Positions 52,970 to 62,025 of a DNA stretch of 64,000 nucleotides are shown one piece after another. A program made the translations under genes and the position numbers. Under the pieces are notes generated by a model that did no database searches, had not been told where the DNA came from, and worked only from the letters and a program-made list of their open reading frames with translations. Origin of the DNA: Siminovitchia sediminis (lineage in GTDB: Bacteria; Bacillota; Bacilli; Bacillales; Bacillaceae_C); the NCBI RefSeq assembly GCF_042680885.1, contig NZ_JBHUEO010000004.1, positions 180,563 through 244,562 on the forward strand, read 5' to 3'. Within the stretch, counting starts at the first letter, position 1. Each line of letters begins with the position of its first letter.

Positions 52970-54001
52970 TCATTTATCAATTTTGCTAAATTCTTTTGTT
53001 ACTTTCTCGAAAACGTTAGTACTATGTGGTGCCAGGACGCGAGTGTTCGGTTCAATATATGCTTTTGCATGACTAACCGCAGTAGTTGCATCACCAAAGC
53101 CGTTGACTATTAGCTTAATTTTTCCATCGTAGGTAATGATGTCCCCGGCAGCATAAATTCCTTCTATATTTGTTTCCATTTTAGAATTGACCACAATGGA
53201 GTTTTTTTCGATATTCAATCCCCAGTTTTTGATATGTCCCAAGGAGGAAATAAAACCGTAGTTAACTACTACCTCGTCAACTTCTAAAGAAAATTGCATA
53301 CCTTCCTGTTCCAAAAGCAGTCCCTTCGCCTTATTGCCATCTCCTATAACTTCTTTTACAGCACAGGGAGCGAGTATATCAACAGTAGATTGATATAGCT
53401 GATTAGTACTGTGTTCATGAGCCCTAAATTTATCCCTTCGGTGAATAATCGTTACTTTTTCTGCCAATGGCTCTAACATAAGCGCCCAATCAACTGCTGA
53501 ATCTCCACCTCCAAGAACTGCCACTTTCTTTTTTGAAAATGATGCTAAATCATCAATATAATAAGAAACGTTTCTTTCTTCATATTGGTCTGCGCCTTGG
53601 GCTTCTAATTTCCTCGGTTGAAAAGCCCCACATCCGGCAGTAATGATAATAGACTTACTTCTATGGACATTCCCCTGTTCAGCTTCAATATGAAAAGTGT
53701 CATCTGACAGCTTTTGGACATCCGCCACTGTCTCATTTAACACTATAGCCGGGTTGAATTGGAAAGCCTGTTCTTTTAAATTCTCAACTAATTCATTTGC
53801 CAATATTTTAGGAAAACCAGCTACATCGTATATATATTTTTCCGGATATAAAGCACTTAACTGTCCGCCTAATTGCGGTAAACTTTCAATGATTTTAACG
53901 GACATCTGTCTCATTCCGGCATAGAATGCCGTAAACAATCCAACTGGACCGGATCCGATAATCGTTACATCATACAACTTGTCATCATAACTTCCAGGCA
54001 T
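52970..54001 (-). CDS. Ferredoxin-NADP reductase (thioredoxin-reductase-like)
   Basis: A 343-residue flavoprotein of the YumC/YcgT FNR type. FAD motif TIIGSGPVGLFTAFYAGMR at residues 9-27, the NADP motif VAVLGGGDSAVDWALML near residue 158, and GIYAAGDIITYDGK near 286. The redox CxxC of thioredoxin reductases is absent, as expected for FNR. It exchanges electrons between ferredoxin and NADP. Start ATG at 54001, 1 bp after the M20 gene's stop codon, so it is cotranscribed with the amine cluster and precedes korAB. Confidence 0.92.
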   Translation of the reverse strand: MPGSYDDKLYDVTIIGSGPVGLFTAFYAGMRQMSVKIIESLPQLGGQLSALYPEKYIYDVAGFPKILANELVENLKEQAFQFNPAIVLNETVADVQKLSDDTFHIEAEQGNVHRSKSIIITAGCGAFQPRKLEAQGADQYEERNVSYYIDDLASFSKKKVAVLGGGDSAVDWALMLEPLAEKVTIIHRRDKFRAHEHSTNQLYQSTVDILAPCAVKEVIGDGNKAKGLLLEQEGMQFSLEVDEVVVNYGFISSLGHIKNWGLNIEKNSIVVNSKMETNIEGIYAAGDIITYDGKIKLIVNGFGDATTAVSHAKAYIEPNTRVLAPHSTNVFEKVTKEFSKIDK

Positions 54002-54002
54002 T

Positions 54003-55106
54003 TTAATAGACCTCGCTTTCGGTTAATTCGCAAGATGAAATATTAGTAATAAAATTTTGTAATATATCAATAAGCAAAACAAGGGAATCAAGACTAACAT
54101 ATTCATTATCACCATGCTGTCCCTCCCCAGAAGGACCAAATTCCACAGCGGGGATTCCTTGTTTAGCAAAAAACCGAGAATCAGCTGTTCCGTCCTGACC
54201 AAATAATTTCGGCGTCTTACCATATGATAAACCCATTAAACGACTTAATTGCTGTACATAGTCATTATCTTTTAGAACTTTAACAGGCGGATAAATATTT
54301 AAAATCTTATACCGGCCCGGACCGACAATTTGTTCTACTTCCTTTAAAACATCTTCAGGATCCTGTTCAGGCAAAAATCTAATCTCTACTGTAATAGTAC
54401 ATCTATCAGGTACTGAATTGATCACATGACCGCCTCGAATTCGGGCCAAGTTAACTGAGTAATTCGGAAAAAATTCAGATCTGCTTTTCGTAAAGTGAGC
54501 ATTTTTTATTTTTTCATATAAGTTCACAGCATTTATGATGGCGTTTTCTCCTAACCAAGGTCTGCTGCCGTGCGCTGCTTTTCCAAGAACTTCTATCTCT
54601 AATTGAATGACTCCTTTACACTCTATCCCGATATTCAAATCTGTAGGCTCAAGACAAATAACAAAATCCCCAGTGTAACCTTGTTCCGCAAAGTACGATG
54701 TTCCATAATGTCCTCCTGTTTCTTCATCCGGACAAAATTGAAACATTACTTTAATACCAAGATTCTTATTTTTTAACTCTTTTGCCAGTATCATCATGAT
54801 TGCAACAGATCCCAGCATATCAAGCGCGCCTCTTCCATATAATCGATCACCTTCCACAAATGGGGCAAACTGTGGAGGATGTCCCTGGACTACATCAACA
54901 TGCCCGTTCAAAACTAGAGTTTTATTCCCTTCGCCTATGGTCAGAACCACCATTTGATACTGGCTATTTATGAGAATTTCAGGCTGCAAGTCATGTGCCT
55001 GCAGCCAATCAAAAATAAAATCCATACATTGATTTACATTTTCTTGATTATATGTTTTAAATGAAATGAGCTTAGAAGTTAATATTTCAATTTCTTGTTT
55101 AATCAA
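54003..55106 (-). CDS. M20-family peptidase/deacylase (ArgE/DapE type)
   Basis: A 367-residue zinc amidohydrolase. The first metal motif LVLNGHVDVVQG is near residue 72, the catalytic Glu pair in CPDEETGGHYG near 130, and the last ligand His in GPSGEGQHGDNEYVSLD near 340. Family members remove acyl or aminoacyl groups from amino acids and short peptides. Between the permease and FNR genes, it may cleave an imported N-acyl compound or a pathway intermediate. Start ATG at 55106; substrate not inferable. Confidence 0.88.
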   Translation of the reverse strand: MIKQEIEILTSKLISFKTYNQENVNQCMDFIFDWLQAHDLQPEILINSQYQMVVLTIGEGNKTLVLNGHVDVVQGHPPQFAPFVEGDRLYGRGALDMLGSVAIMMILAKELKNKNLGIKVMFQFCPDEETGGHYGTSYFAEQGYTGDFVICLEPTDLNIGIECKGVIQLEIEVLGKAAHGSRPWLGENAIINAVNLYEKIKNAHFTKSRSEFFPNYSVNLARIRGGHVINSVPDRCTITVEIRFLPEQDPEDVLKEVEQIVGPGRYKILNIYPPVKVLKDNDYVQQLSRLMGLSYGKTPKLFGQDGTADSRFFAKQGIPAVEFGPSGEGQHGDNEYVSLDSLVLLIDILQNFITNISSCELTESEVY

Positions 55107-55139
55107 ATGATCACCACTTCACCTGGTTATTGTGAATCA

Positions 55140-56618
55140 TTATTCAAACTGGCCAATTCTATTGTAGGTTTCTAGTTTATTTTTCTTTAACCAAATAGAA
55201 TAAATATAGGCTAAAACATATACTGTTAATACATAAAAAGGAATTAGCTTTACGACAATACTATCTGACTCGGCAAGGAAAGTAATATTTTGAATCAATA
55301 ACACAATAACGATCGCTTGGGTAATAGCACCGATCCCTGGAGCAACTATAGTTCTGAGATAATCACCGGGAGACTTGCGTCCGATTCGGTTAAAGTAACC
55401 TATAACAGCAAGAGAGACGCAGAATTGTACTGTCAAGATGGCTAATGTTGCAATAATGGCCATCCACGTTCCAAGCCCTAATAATGGTTCTGATCCAGCT
55501 AAAGCAAAAGCACCTACAATGAAAAACGCAATAAACAACTGGGCAGTGGAAGCAATGTAAGGCGATTGGTAAACAGGGTGTGTCTTTCCAAGTGCCTTAG
55601 GCAGGATCCCCTCCCGTCCAAATACATAGAAATACCTGGAAGCATTATTATGAAAAGCAAAAGCACAAGCAAAAAATGCTGTAACTGCAAAATAATCCAT
55701 AAACGTTCTAAATACTGGACCTGCGTACGATTCGGCTAAAACAAAGAAGTAGGAGCTTGTATCCTGCGTAGCTATGAGATGTGCCTCCTTACCAAACCCT
55801 AATATAGACATAAAAGCTGAAAAAGTGTAAAAAACACCGAGAAGGATAACTGCAGTATACGTAGCTTTTGGAACACTCTTTTTCGGATCTACAGTCTCTT
55901 CACCATATATAGCCGTACCTTCAAAACCAATCCAGGACCAAAAAGCTAGAAAAAACCCCACACCCAGTGCAGGTGCAGCTGCTAACTCCATTGGATTGAA
56001 TGCATAAAACTGAATTCCTTCGGCGCCGCCATTACCTAAAATTGCAAAATCTACAATTAATATGAGAAGCAACTCAATCATTAAAGCTAATCCAAGAATT
56101 TTTGCAGTTAAAGTAACTCTAAAATAAGAAATTGCAAATATGATAAATAAACCGCAAAAAGAATATGCATACCATGGAAGCTGTAATCCAAAGTGGTTTG
56201 CAAATAATTCGGTTGCAAAAAATCCTAAGCCTCCCAATATCGCGGCCTCAATTAATGCATAACAGAATAATGAGGCAAATCCCGCTGAAAGACCCAGCGA
56301 TTTTCCTAAGCCCTGTGTAACAAAAGTATAAAAAGCTCCCGCTGCAGTTATCCTCTTTGCCATTTCAACATATCCAACTGAGAAAACGAGCAGGATTATT
56401 GTAGCCAATGCGTAGACAAGAGGAGTAGCCAGCCCCGCTCCGAAGGATATTGATAGTGGAATGTACCCGGGAACAACTACCATGGGTGCTGCACTGGCCA
56501 AAACCATTAGAACAATATGAAAGTAGCTGAGGGATCCTTTATACAATCTATTACTCTCAGTACTTTGAATATTATCCACCCTTACTTCCGCCACAGCAGT
56601 TTTAGCAGCATCTTTCAT
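55140..56618 (-). CDS. APC-family amino acid/amine permease
   Basis: A 492-residue integral membrane transporter with twelve or so helices. Helix 1 has MVLASAAPMVVVPGYIPL, the unwound glycine-containing segment of the APC fold, and AAGAFYTFVTQGLGKSLG follows near residue 95. The conserved WIGFEGTAIYGEETVDPKKS near 232 is an APC helix-6 signature. Start ATG at 56618 is preceded by GAAAGGGTTTGATCGT. In the cluster it probably imports the amine substrate (inference). Confidence 0.9.
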   Translation of the reverse strand: MKDAAKTAVAEVRVDNIQSTESNRLYKGSLSYFHIVLMVLASAAPMVVVPGYIPLSISFGAGLATPLVYALATIILLVFSVGYVEMAKRITAAGAFYTFVTQGLGKSLGLSAGFASLFCYALIEAAILGGLGFFATELFANHFGLQLPWYAYSFCGLFIIFAISYFRVTLTAKILGLALMIELLLILIVDFAILGNGGAEGIQFYAFNPMELAAAPALGVGFFLAFWSWIGFEGTAIYGEETVDPKKSVPKATYTAVILLGVFYTFSAFMSILGFGKEAHLIATQDTSSYFFVLAESYAGPVFRTFMDYFAVTAFFACAFAFHNNASRYFYVFGREGILPKALGKTHPVYQSPYIASTAQLFIAFFIVGAFALAGSEPLLGLGTWMAIIATLAILTVQFCVSLAVIGYFNRIGRKSPGDYLRTIVAPGIGAITQAIVIVLLIQNITFLAESDSIVVKLIPFYVLTVYVLAYIYSIWLKKNKLETYNRIGQFE

Positions 56619-56733
56619 ACGATCAAACCCTTTCAATATTTAAATTTACTATGGTTTACCTCTCGAATTCAGAATGTTCAGTCACATATAGATATAACAT
56701 TCTTAAGATGCCGCTTCTATGGAGCGTATTCAT

Positions 56734-57906
56734 TTATACGTTTACCTTCATCCCTCTATCTGTCAATTGATAAGCTGATTCAAATGCTGTTAGAACTTCA
56801 TCCCTTGTCCACGGTACAGGTGATTGAGTAATAAAGAAATCCTCCATTGTCCTGTCAGCCAATGTTTTAATATCTTCTTCTTTAACACCCACATCCCGTA
56901 AAACAGGGATATCAATCTCGGCAATAATCCTTTTTATTGCCCTCACAGCCCTGGAACCATCTTTTGAACCGTCTTCTGCTTCACCGAGCGCGTCAGCAAT
57001 GCGCTCCATCAATTCAGGGATATGCTTTCTCTCCCGTTCCATTGTCTCCGCTAAGACAAGTCCGACTGTAAGTCCATGCGGCAAGTGGTACATTCCACCA
57101 ATGGCCTGTCCCAATGAATGCTCTGCTGTACAGTCAGATATATTCATAGCCAACCCTGCCATCAGGCTGGCACATGCCATATTGGACCTGGCATTCTTAT
57201 CTTTCCCATTCTTAACAACTGCTGCTAGAGATTCTTTGGAAAGGCGGATTGCTTCTAAAGCAACTGCGTTTCCGATAGGTGTTCTCACCTTTGCCATAAC
57301 TGCAGCAATCGCTTGTGCGACAGCATCAATTCCAGTATAGGCGGTGATTGATTTAGGGAGTCCGTATGTTAAAACAGGGTCAACGATGGCATATTGTGCT
57401 CTTATCAAAGGATTGGCGAGTCCTACCTTCACATTTGTCGTAGTATCCGTAATTACAGCTCCGCCTGAAACTTCAGACCCTGTACCGGCAGTCGTAGGCA
57501 CTGTAATCAATGATATTTCAGGTTTAACATATTCTTTATCTGATTTAATAAACTCAGACAATTTCTGATTTTGAGTAATACTCAATCTCGCGGCCTTTGC
57601 AGAATCAATCACTGAACCTCCCCCGATAGCAATCACAACATCGGCATTCGACTTTTTCAATTCTTCAGCAATCTGCTCAACATTTGAGATCGTTGGTTCT
57701 CCTGGTTCCTTTTCGTACTTCACGACATTGAGCTTGCTAACCGCAGATTTAATTTCAGGAATAATTTCTTCAAGGCCCTTATCAATTACAAGAAACGCTT
57801 TTTTCAACCCGTCGGCTTCCATGATTTCCGCCAGCTGCTCAATTTTTCCTTCCCCGAAAATCACATGGACAGGCAAGTGATTCATAAAATCATCTATTTT
57901 TTCCAT
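56734..57906 (-). CDS. Iron-type alcohol dehydrogenase family, altered metal site
   Basis: A 390-residue group III dehydrogenase with NAD-binding IGGGSVIDSAKAA near residue 95 and TVPTTAGTGSEVSGGAV near 135. The metal-site positions can be aligned: D194 is kept in GIDAVAQAI, but the usual His198 is Gln; H263 and H277 are kept (HSLGQAIGGMYHLPHG), while the usual catalytic His267 is also Gln. Two His-to-Gln changes in one active site suggest unusual metal use or chemistry. It is placed between the permease and aldehyde dehydrogenase. Start ATG at 57906. An alcohol-to-aldehyde step in amine breakdown is the likely role. Confidence 0.88.
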   Translation of the reverse strand: MEKIDDFMNHLPVHVIFGEGKIEQLAEIMEADGLKKAFLVIDKGLEEIIPEIKSAVSKLNVVKYEKEPGEPTISNVEQIAEELKKSNADVVIAIGGGSVIDSAKAARLSITQNQKLSEFIKSDKEYVKPEISLITVPTTAGTGSEVSGGAVITDTTTNVKVGLANPLIRAQYAIVDPVLTYGLPKSITAYTGIDAVAQAIAAVMAKVRTPIGNAVALEAIRLSKESLAAVVKNGKDKNARSNMACASLMAGLAMNISDCTAEHSLGQAIGGMYHLPHGLTVGLVLAETMERERKHIPELMERIADALGEAEDGSKDGSRAVRAIKRIIAEIDIPVLRDVGVKEEDIKTLADRTMEDFFITQSPVPWTRDEVLTAFESAYQLTDRGMKVNV

Positions 57907-57927
57907 AGTTTCTTCATCCCTTCACTA

Positions 57928-59358
57928 TTACTCATAGGCTATAAAAACTGTTTTCAATTCACTATAATGGTCCAAGGCAGCAAGGCCCAGTTCCCTTCCG
58001 ATTCCTGACTGTTTAACGCCTCCGAAAGGCGCCTCCAAATGAACGGATGACACGGAATTAACAGAGAGTACACCTGTCTTTAATTCCCTGCTCATTCTAA
58101 ATATACGTGAATTGTCATTTGTCCAAATTGATCCAGATAGGCCGAATGGCGTATCATTGGCTAAATTCAGAACCTCTTCCTCTTCATCAAAGGTTATAAT
58201 AGATGCAACTGGACCAAATATTTCTTCTCTTGCGACTGCCATATCGTTTGTCACGTTTGTTAAAATGGCGGGTTCAAGGAAAAAGCCATTTTTGTTCGTA
58301 TGTTCAGGTATTTTTCCCCCGTATAAGAGTTCTGCACCCTGTTCCATCCCTTTATCAACGTAGCTTAATGAAGTATGTCTTTGGTGGCTCGAAGCCAGAG
58401 GACCTAGTTCAGTATCTTTATTTTCAGGGTCACCAACTACTAGAGCTTTTGTATATTCAGTAAAGTAATCAACAAATGTATCATAGATATTTTTTTGAAC
58501 AAATATCCGTGATCTTGCACAGCAGTTCTGTCCGGTATTTTCAAAAACTCCGCTTACTGAGGTGTACGCAGCTTTTTCAATATCTGCATCGTCAAAAACA
58601 ATACTTGGAGATTTTCCACCTAATTCCAGGGATACATTTTTAATCGTATCAGCAGCTTTTTTCATAATTTGGGCGCCAACTTCTGTAGAACCTGTAAAAC
58701 TTAACTTTTCTATTAAAGGATGTTCCGTCATCCGATCGCCCACAACAGAGCCCGGACCTGGTACAACATTTAAAACGCCTTCTGGAATGCCTACTTCTAA
58801 AGCCAATCTACCAAGCTCTAAAGCAGTTAGCGGAGTCAAGCTGGCTGGCTTCAATACAATGGTGTTACCGCAGGCTAATGCGGGGGCAATTTTCCACGAT
58901 GCGATGGGCAATGGAAAGTTCCACGGAGTGATTAACCCAACCACCCCAATTGGCTCACGGAATGTCAGCAGCTGGCCATCTCCCTGTGTTGGAATTGTGT
59001 GACCCATGTGTTTATCGACGGCTCCGGCATAATAATAAAATGTTTCTGCTACTGATTGAACCTCCCCCAATGTATCTCTGATTGGTTTACCGACATTCTT
59101 TGTTTCTAGCATAGCCAGCCGATCAGCGTTACTTTCAATTGCTTCTGCCAATTTCCGAAGCAGCCGTGCTCTATCTCTAGGCTTTATCCCTTTCCACTTT
59201 GGAAAAGCTTTTGCAGCAGCTGAAACAGCCTTCTCAATCTCTTCAGGTCCAGCCTGAGGAACGGTTGCTATGATTTCCCCATTTGCCGGATTCAATATAT
59301 TCAGTAATTCACCTGTACTGGACTTTCCCAGCTTGCCATCAATGATTAACTCATACAT
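57928..59358 (-). CDS. Aldehyde dehydrogenase (NAD+-type)
   Basis: A 476-residue ALDH superfamily enzyme. LITPWNFPLPIASWKIAPAL near residue 145, SFTGSTEVGAQIMKKAA, the catalytic Glu in VSLELGGKSPSIVFDDAD near 250, and the catalytic Cys in FENTGQNCCARSR near 283 are all present. In a gamma-glutamyl-amine pathway it would oxidise the gamma-glutamyl aldehyde to the acid, as PuuC does. Start ATG at 59358 (MYELIIDGKLG); an in-frame ATG at 59373 is also possible. It is 26 bp after the hydrolase gene. Confidence 0.93.
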   Translation of the reverse strand: MYELIIDGKLGKSSTGELLNILNPANGEIIATVPQAGPEEIEKAVSAAAKAFPKWKGIKPRDRARLLRKLAEAIESNADRLAMLETKNVGKPIRDTLGEVQSVAETFYYYAGAVDKHMGHTIPTQGDGQLLTFREPIGVVGLITPWNFPLPIASWKIAPALACGNTIVLKPASLTPLTALELGRLALEVGIPEGVLNVVPGPGSVVGDRMTEHPLIEKLSFTGSTEVGAQIMKKAADTIKNVSLELGGKSPSIVFDDADIEKAAYTSVSGVFENTGQNCCARSRIFVQKNIYDTFVDYFTEYTKALVVGDPENKDTELGPLASSHQRHTSLSYVDKGMEQGAELLYGGKIPEHTNKNGFFLEPAILTNVTNDMAVAREEIFGPVASIITFDEEEEVLNLANDTPFGLSGSIWTNDNSRIFRMSRELKTGVLSVNSVSSVHLEAPFGGVKQSGIGRELGLAALDHYSELKTVFIAYE

Positions 59359-59384
59359 GATATCCACATCCATTTATTTTTATT

Positions 59385-60125
59385 TCAGCTCAAAATTTTT
59401 CCGCTGCTCATTTTTCCGGCTTCAGAAACAAAGTACTTAAAAAGGGGCATGTTGGTTTTATAATCTTCTTCAGGATGCCATTGAACTGCTATACAGCAAG
59501 GATGAGCCGGAAATTCAACGGCTTCTATCAGACCAAGCTCATCGACACCTGATATAATGAGCCCTTCTCCAAGCCTGTCTATTGCCTGATGATGACTGGA
59601 AGGGACGATTGTTTCCTTACCAAATATATCCATTAATCGTGTCTCTTCTTCAACATAAACCTTGTGATAATGGAATGCACTTTCCCTGCCTGCCCCTGTA
59701 TGGGGCTTTTCAGTTCCGTAAACATCAGGAACGTGTTGAAGTAATGTGCCTCCTAGAGCCACATTCAAGAGCTGTAACCCTCGGCATATTCCAAGTATCG
59801 GTAAACTCTGGTCAAGAGCCGCTCTGATTAAAGCTAATTCAGTCTCGTCTCTTAATTTATCCGTTTGAACTGTTTCAGGGTGAGGTTCCTGACCGTATAA
59901 TTCAGGAGTTACATCATTGCCGCCAATGACAATTAAACCGTCTAAAGAGTCCAGTATTTTATTGGGATCTTCTATGTATTTCTGGGAAGAAGGAACAATA
60001 ACCGGACTCCCTCCCGCTTCAAAGACAGCATTCAAATACGTATTTGGCACCACCACAGATGACACTTCTGTCCATGTTGGTATCGCGGCAGGTATTCTGT
60101 AGCTAGTCAAACCTATTTTTGGCAC
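59385..60125 (-). CDS. PuuD-like gamma-glutamyl hydrolase (class I glutamine amidotransferase fold)
   Basis: A 246-residue peptidase C26 protein similar to gamma-glutamyl-GABA hydrolase. The nucleophile is in LPILGICRGLQLLNVALGG near residue 110, with the His-Glu pair in AVQWHPEEDYKT near 225. It would release glutamate from the oxidised gamma-glutamyl compound, closing the cycle begun by the GlnA-like ligase. The GTG at 60125 (VPKIGLTSYR) follows GAAGGGGGTTGATCGC; an upstream GTG at 60143 is in frame. Adjacent to the regulator gene (21 bp). Confidence 0.9.
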   Translation of the reverse strand: MPKIGLTSYRIPAAIPTWTEVSSVVVPNTYLNAVFEAGGSPVIVPSSQKYIEDPNKILDSLDGLIVIGGNDVTPELYGQEPHPETVQTDKLRDETELALIRAALDQSLPILGICRGLQLLNVALGGTLLQHVPDVYGTEKPHTGAGRESAFHYHKVYVEEETRLMDIFGKETIVPSSHHQAIDRLGEGLIISGVDELGLIEAVEFPAHPCCIAVQWHPEEDYKTNMPLFKYFVSEAGKMSSGKILS

Positions 60126-60146
60126 GCGATCAACCCCCTTCACACT

Positions 60147-62000
60147 TTATAAGTGATTCATACTTCTATTAAAATCCCGTATCTTGATTGCTAATTGTAA
60201 AGGGAACCAAAGCTTCTCATTTGAAAGATCAATAGAAAGTATTTCTTCAATTCTTTTAAGCCTTTTATATATCGTATTTCTATGAGCGTATAATTCATTG
60301 GATATTTTCTTTATATTACCGGCATATTCCAAATAAATAGTCAGCGTTTCTAACAATAAAGAATCTTTCTCATCATCATGTTTGGCCAATTCATTTATTT
60401 TAGTTCGATAAGGATCTCTTAACTCCAAACCTTCACCAAGCTTACTAAGATACAAATAGTAGGAAATATCCTCTAACATATAAGTATTACTGTTTCGATA
60501 TAAAGAAGATCCTATCTTTACGGCTTCACGAGCCTCTTTCATTGCTATTTCATAGTGTTCTATCTCAGTAATAGGTTCAGAGATTCCTATTGTAATTTTA
60601 AATCGATGGCTTTTTTCATAATTTTTTTGTAAGTGAACAAGCTCGTTTTTTAAGTTTTTTATAAAATAGGCATCTGGTGCGGGGCTTAAAATGCTGAATT
60701 CAACATCGTTATTTGCAAATAAAAACCTCGTTCCAAAAGTACCAATTACTTGATTTAAATCTTTATAAAATGTTTCTTTAAATTCCTCTGTTAAATCCTG
60801 CTCTGTTTCACTAATATGTCCAAGAATGATCACATGGCATGCTTTGGGGTTTAGATTGTATTTTCTTAGTGTATTGATTAAATTTGAATCAGTTAAACTT
60901 CCCCGTTCTAAATCATAAAAGAAGTTGTTAATTTCATTTCTTTTTTCAAAATGTTCTTCGAGAATCTTATTTTTTATAACAAGACCGGTATGATTGGCAA
61001 CAACTTGTAAAATGGTTTGATCTTCAACTGAAAATGATTTTTCATTGCTAAAACACTGGATATTGCCCAAATAATCGTTCCCACTAAATATTCCAAGGGA
61101 AATTTTATATTTAAATAGGCGATAGACATGGTCTTCCAATTCTTTTTGCAAATTTTCATCAGTAATTTCTTTGCCTAAAATATCACTGCTGATTTTGATA
61201 ATATTTTTTTGTGCAATCTTTAGTACATCTTCTGACTTAGGATTAAAGATACGAAAGGAACTTTTAATAATCGGCCTGCTTGTAAATAAACCATTTGATA
61301 TTGTCGATACTGCTAACTGCGAATGCAAGACATCCCTGGCTAATTCTGTGATCAATTCTAAAGTGCGTGAAAGCGTGTAGTCTGAGGTACTATTAATAGA
61401 TAATGTTGTCAACTTCTCAAGGACATATGCCTTTTTATTTACCATCTCATATAATTTGGCATTTTCTACTGCTCCAGCAACAAGCAGCCCAATTCTTTGT
61501 GCCATCTTTATATGATCTTGAATAAAATGATTTTTCTTTGAAGAGTAGATACTGATAACCCCAATAAGCTTATGTTGATTTGAAATAATAGGAACACACA
61601 ACATAGACTCATAGTCATTTTCCCCCAACGATGGAGTGTATATAAACTTAGGATCTTCCCACAGTCTTTCCTTGATTAAATAGGGTTCTTGATTTAAAGC
61701 AACATTCCCTGTTACCCCTTCCCCTATTTCAAGTCTAAGTGTGTTTTTATAAGCATAGGCTATACTCTTCGTAGCTGCGGATAATACTACTTCCATTGTA
61801 TCTTCTTCAAGTAAGTAGATAAAAGAGTCATCAGCATCAACAGCAGAGGCGGTAATTTCAACAATTCTTTCTAGAACATTATCAAGATTTAAGGAAGAGC
61901 CGACTGTCATAATAATATCTTCAAGAGCCTTTATTTCACTTTCTAATGCTGAACTTATTTGTTGCTGTTTATTGTGATTAAATAGTTCCTCTTTTGACAT
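60147..62000 (-). CDS. GAF-domain PucR/CdaR-family transcriptional regulator
   Basis: A protein of about 617 residues with an N-terminal GAF sensor domain (residues about 40-185, GVTGNVALNQEPYLIKERLW), a central region of unknown fold, and a C-terminal PucR helix-turn-helix: TLTIYLEYAGNIKKISNELYA and HRNTIYKRLKRIEEIL. Such proteins activate purine, polyamine or GABA catabolic genes on binding a ligand. Placed second in the operon behind the GlnA-like gene, it is probably its own pathway's regulator. The start is ATG 62000 or TTG 62006, both near AGGGGAGAG. Confidence 0.88.
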   Translation of the reverse strand: MSKEELFNHNKQQQISSALESEIKALEDIIMTVGSSLNLDNVLERIVEITASAVDADDSFIYLLEEDTMEVVLSAATKSIAYAYKNTLRLEIGEGVTGNVALNQEPYLIKERLWEDPKFIYTPSLGENDYESMLCVPIISNQHKLIGVISIYSSKKNHFIQDHIKMAQRIGLLVAGAVENAKLYEMVNKKAYVLEKLTTLSINSTSDYTLSRTLELITELARDVLHSQLAVSTISNGLFTSRPIIKSSFRIFNPKSEDVLKIAQKNIIKISSDILGKEITDENLQKELEDHVYRLFKYKISLGIFSGNDYLGNIQCFSNEKSFSVEDQTILQVVANHTGLVIKNKILEEHFEKRNEINNFFYDLERGSLTDSNLINTLRKYNLNPKACHVIILGHISETEQDLTEEFKETFYKDLNQVIGTFGTRFLFANNDVEFSILSPAPDAYFIKNLKNELVHLQKNYEKSHRFKITIGISEPITEIEHYEIAMKEAREAVKIGSSLYRNSNTYMLEDISYYLYLSKLGEGLELRDPYRTKINELAKHDDEKDSLLLETLTIYLEYAGNIKKISNELYAHRNTIYKRLKRIEEILSIDLSNEKLWFPLQLAIKIRDFNRSMNHL

Positions 62001-62025
62001 TACCAATCTTACTCTCCCCTTTACA

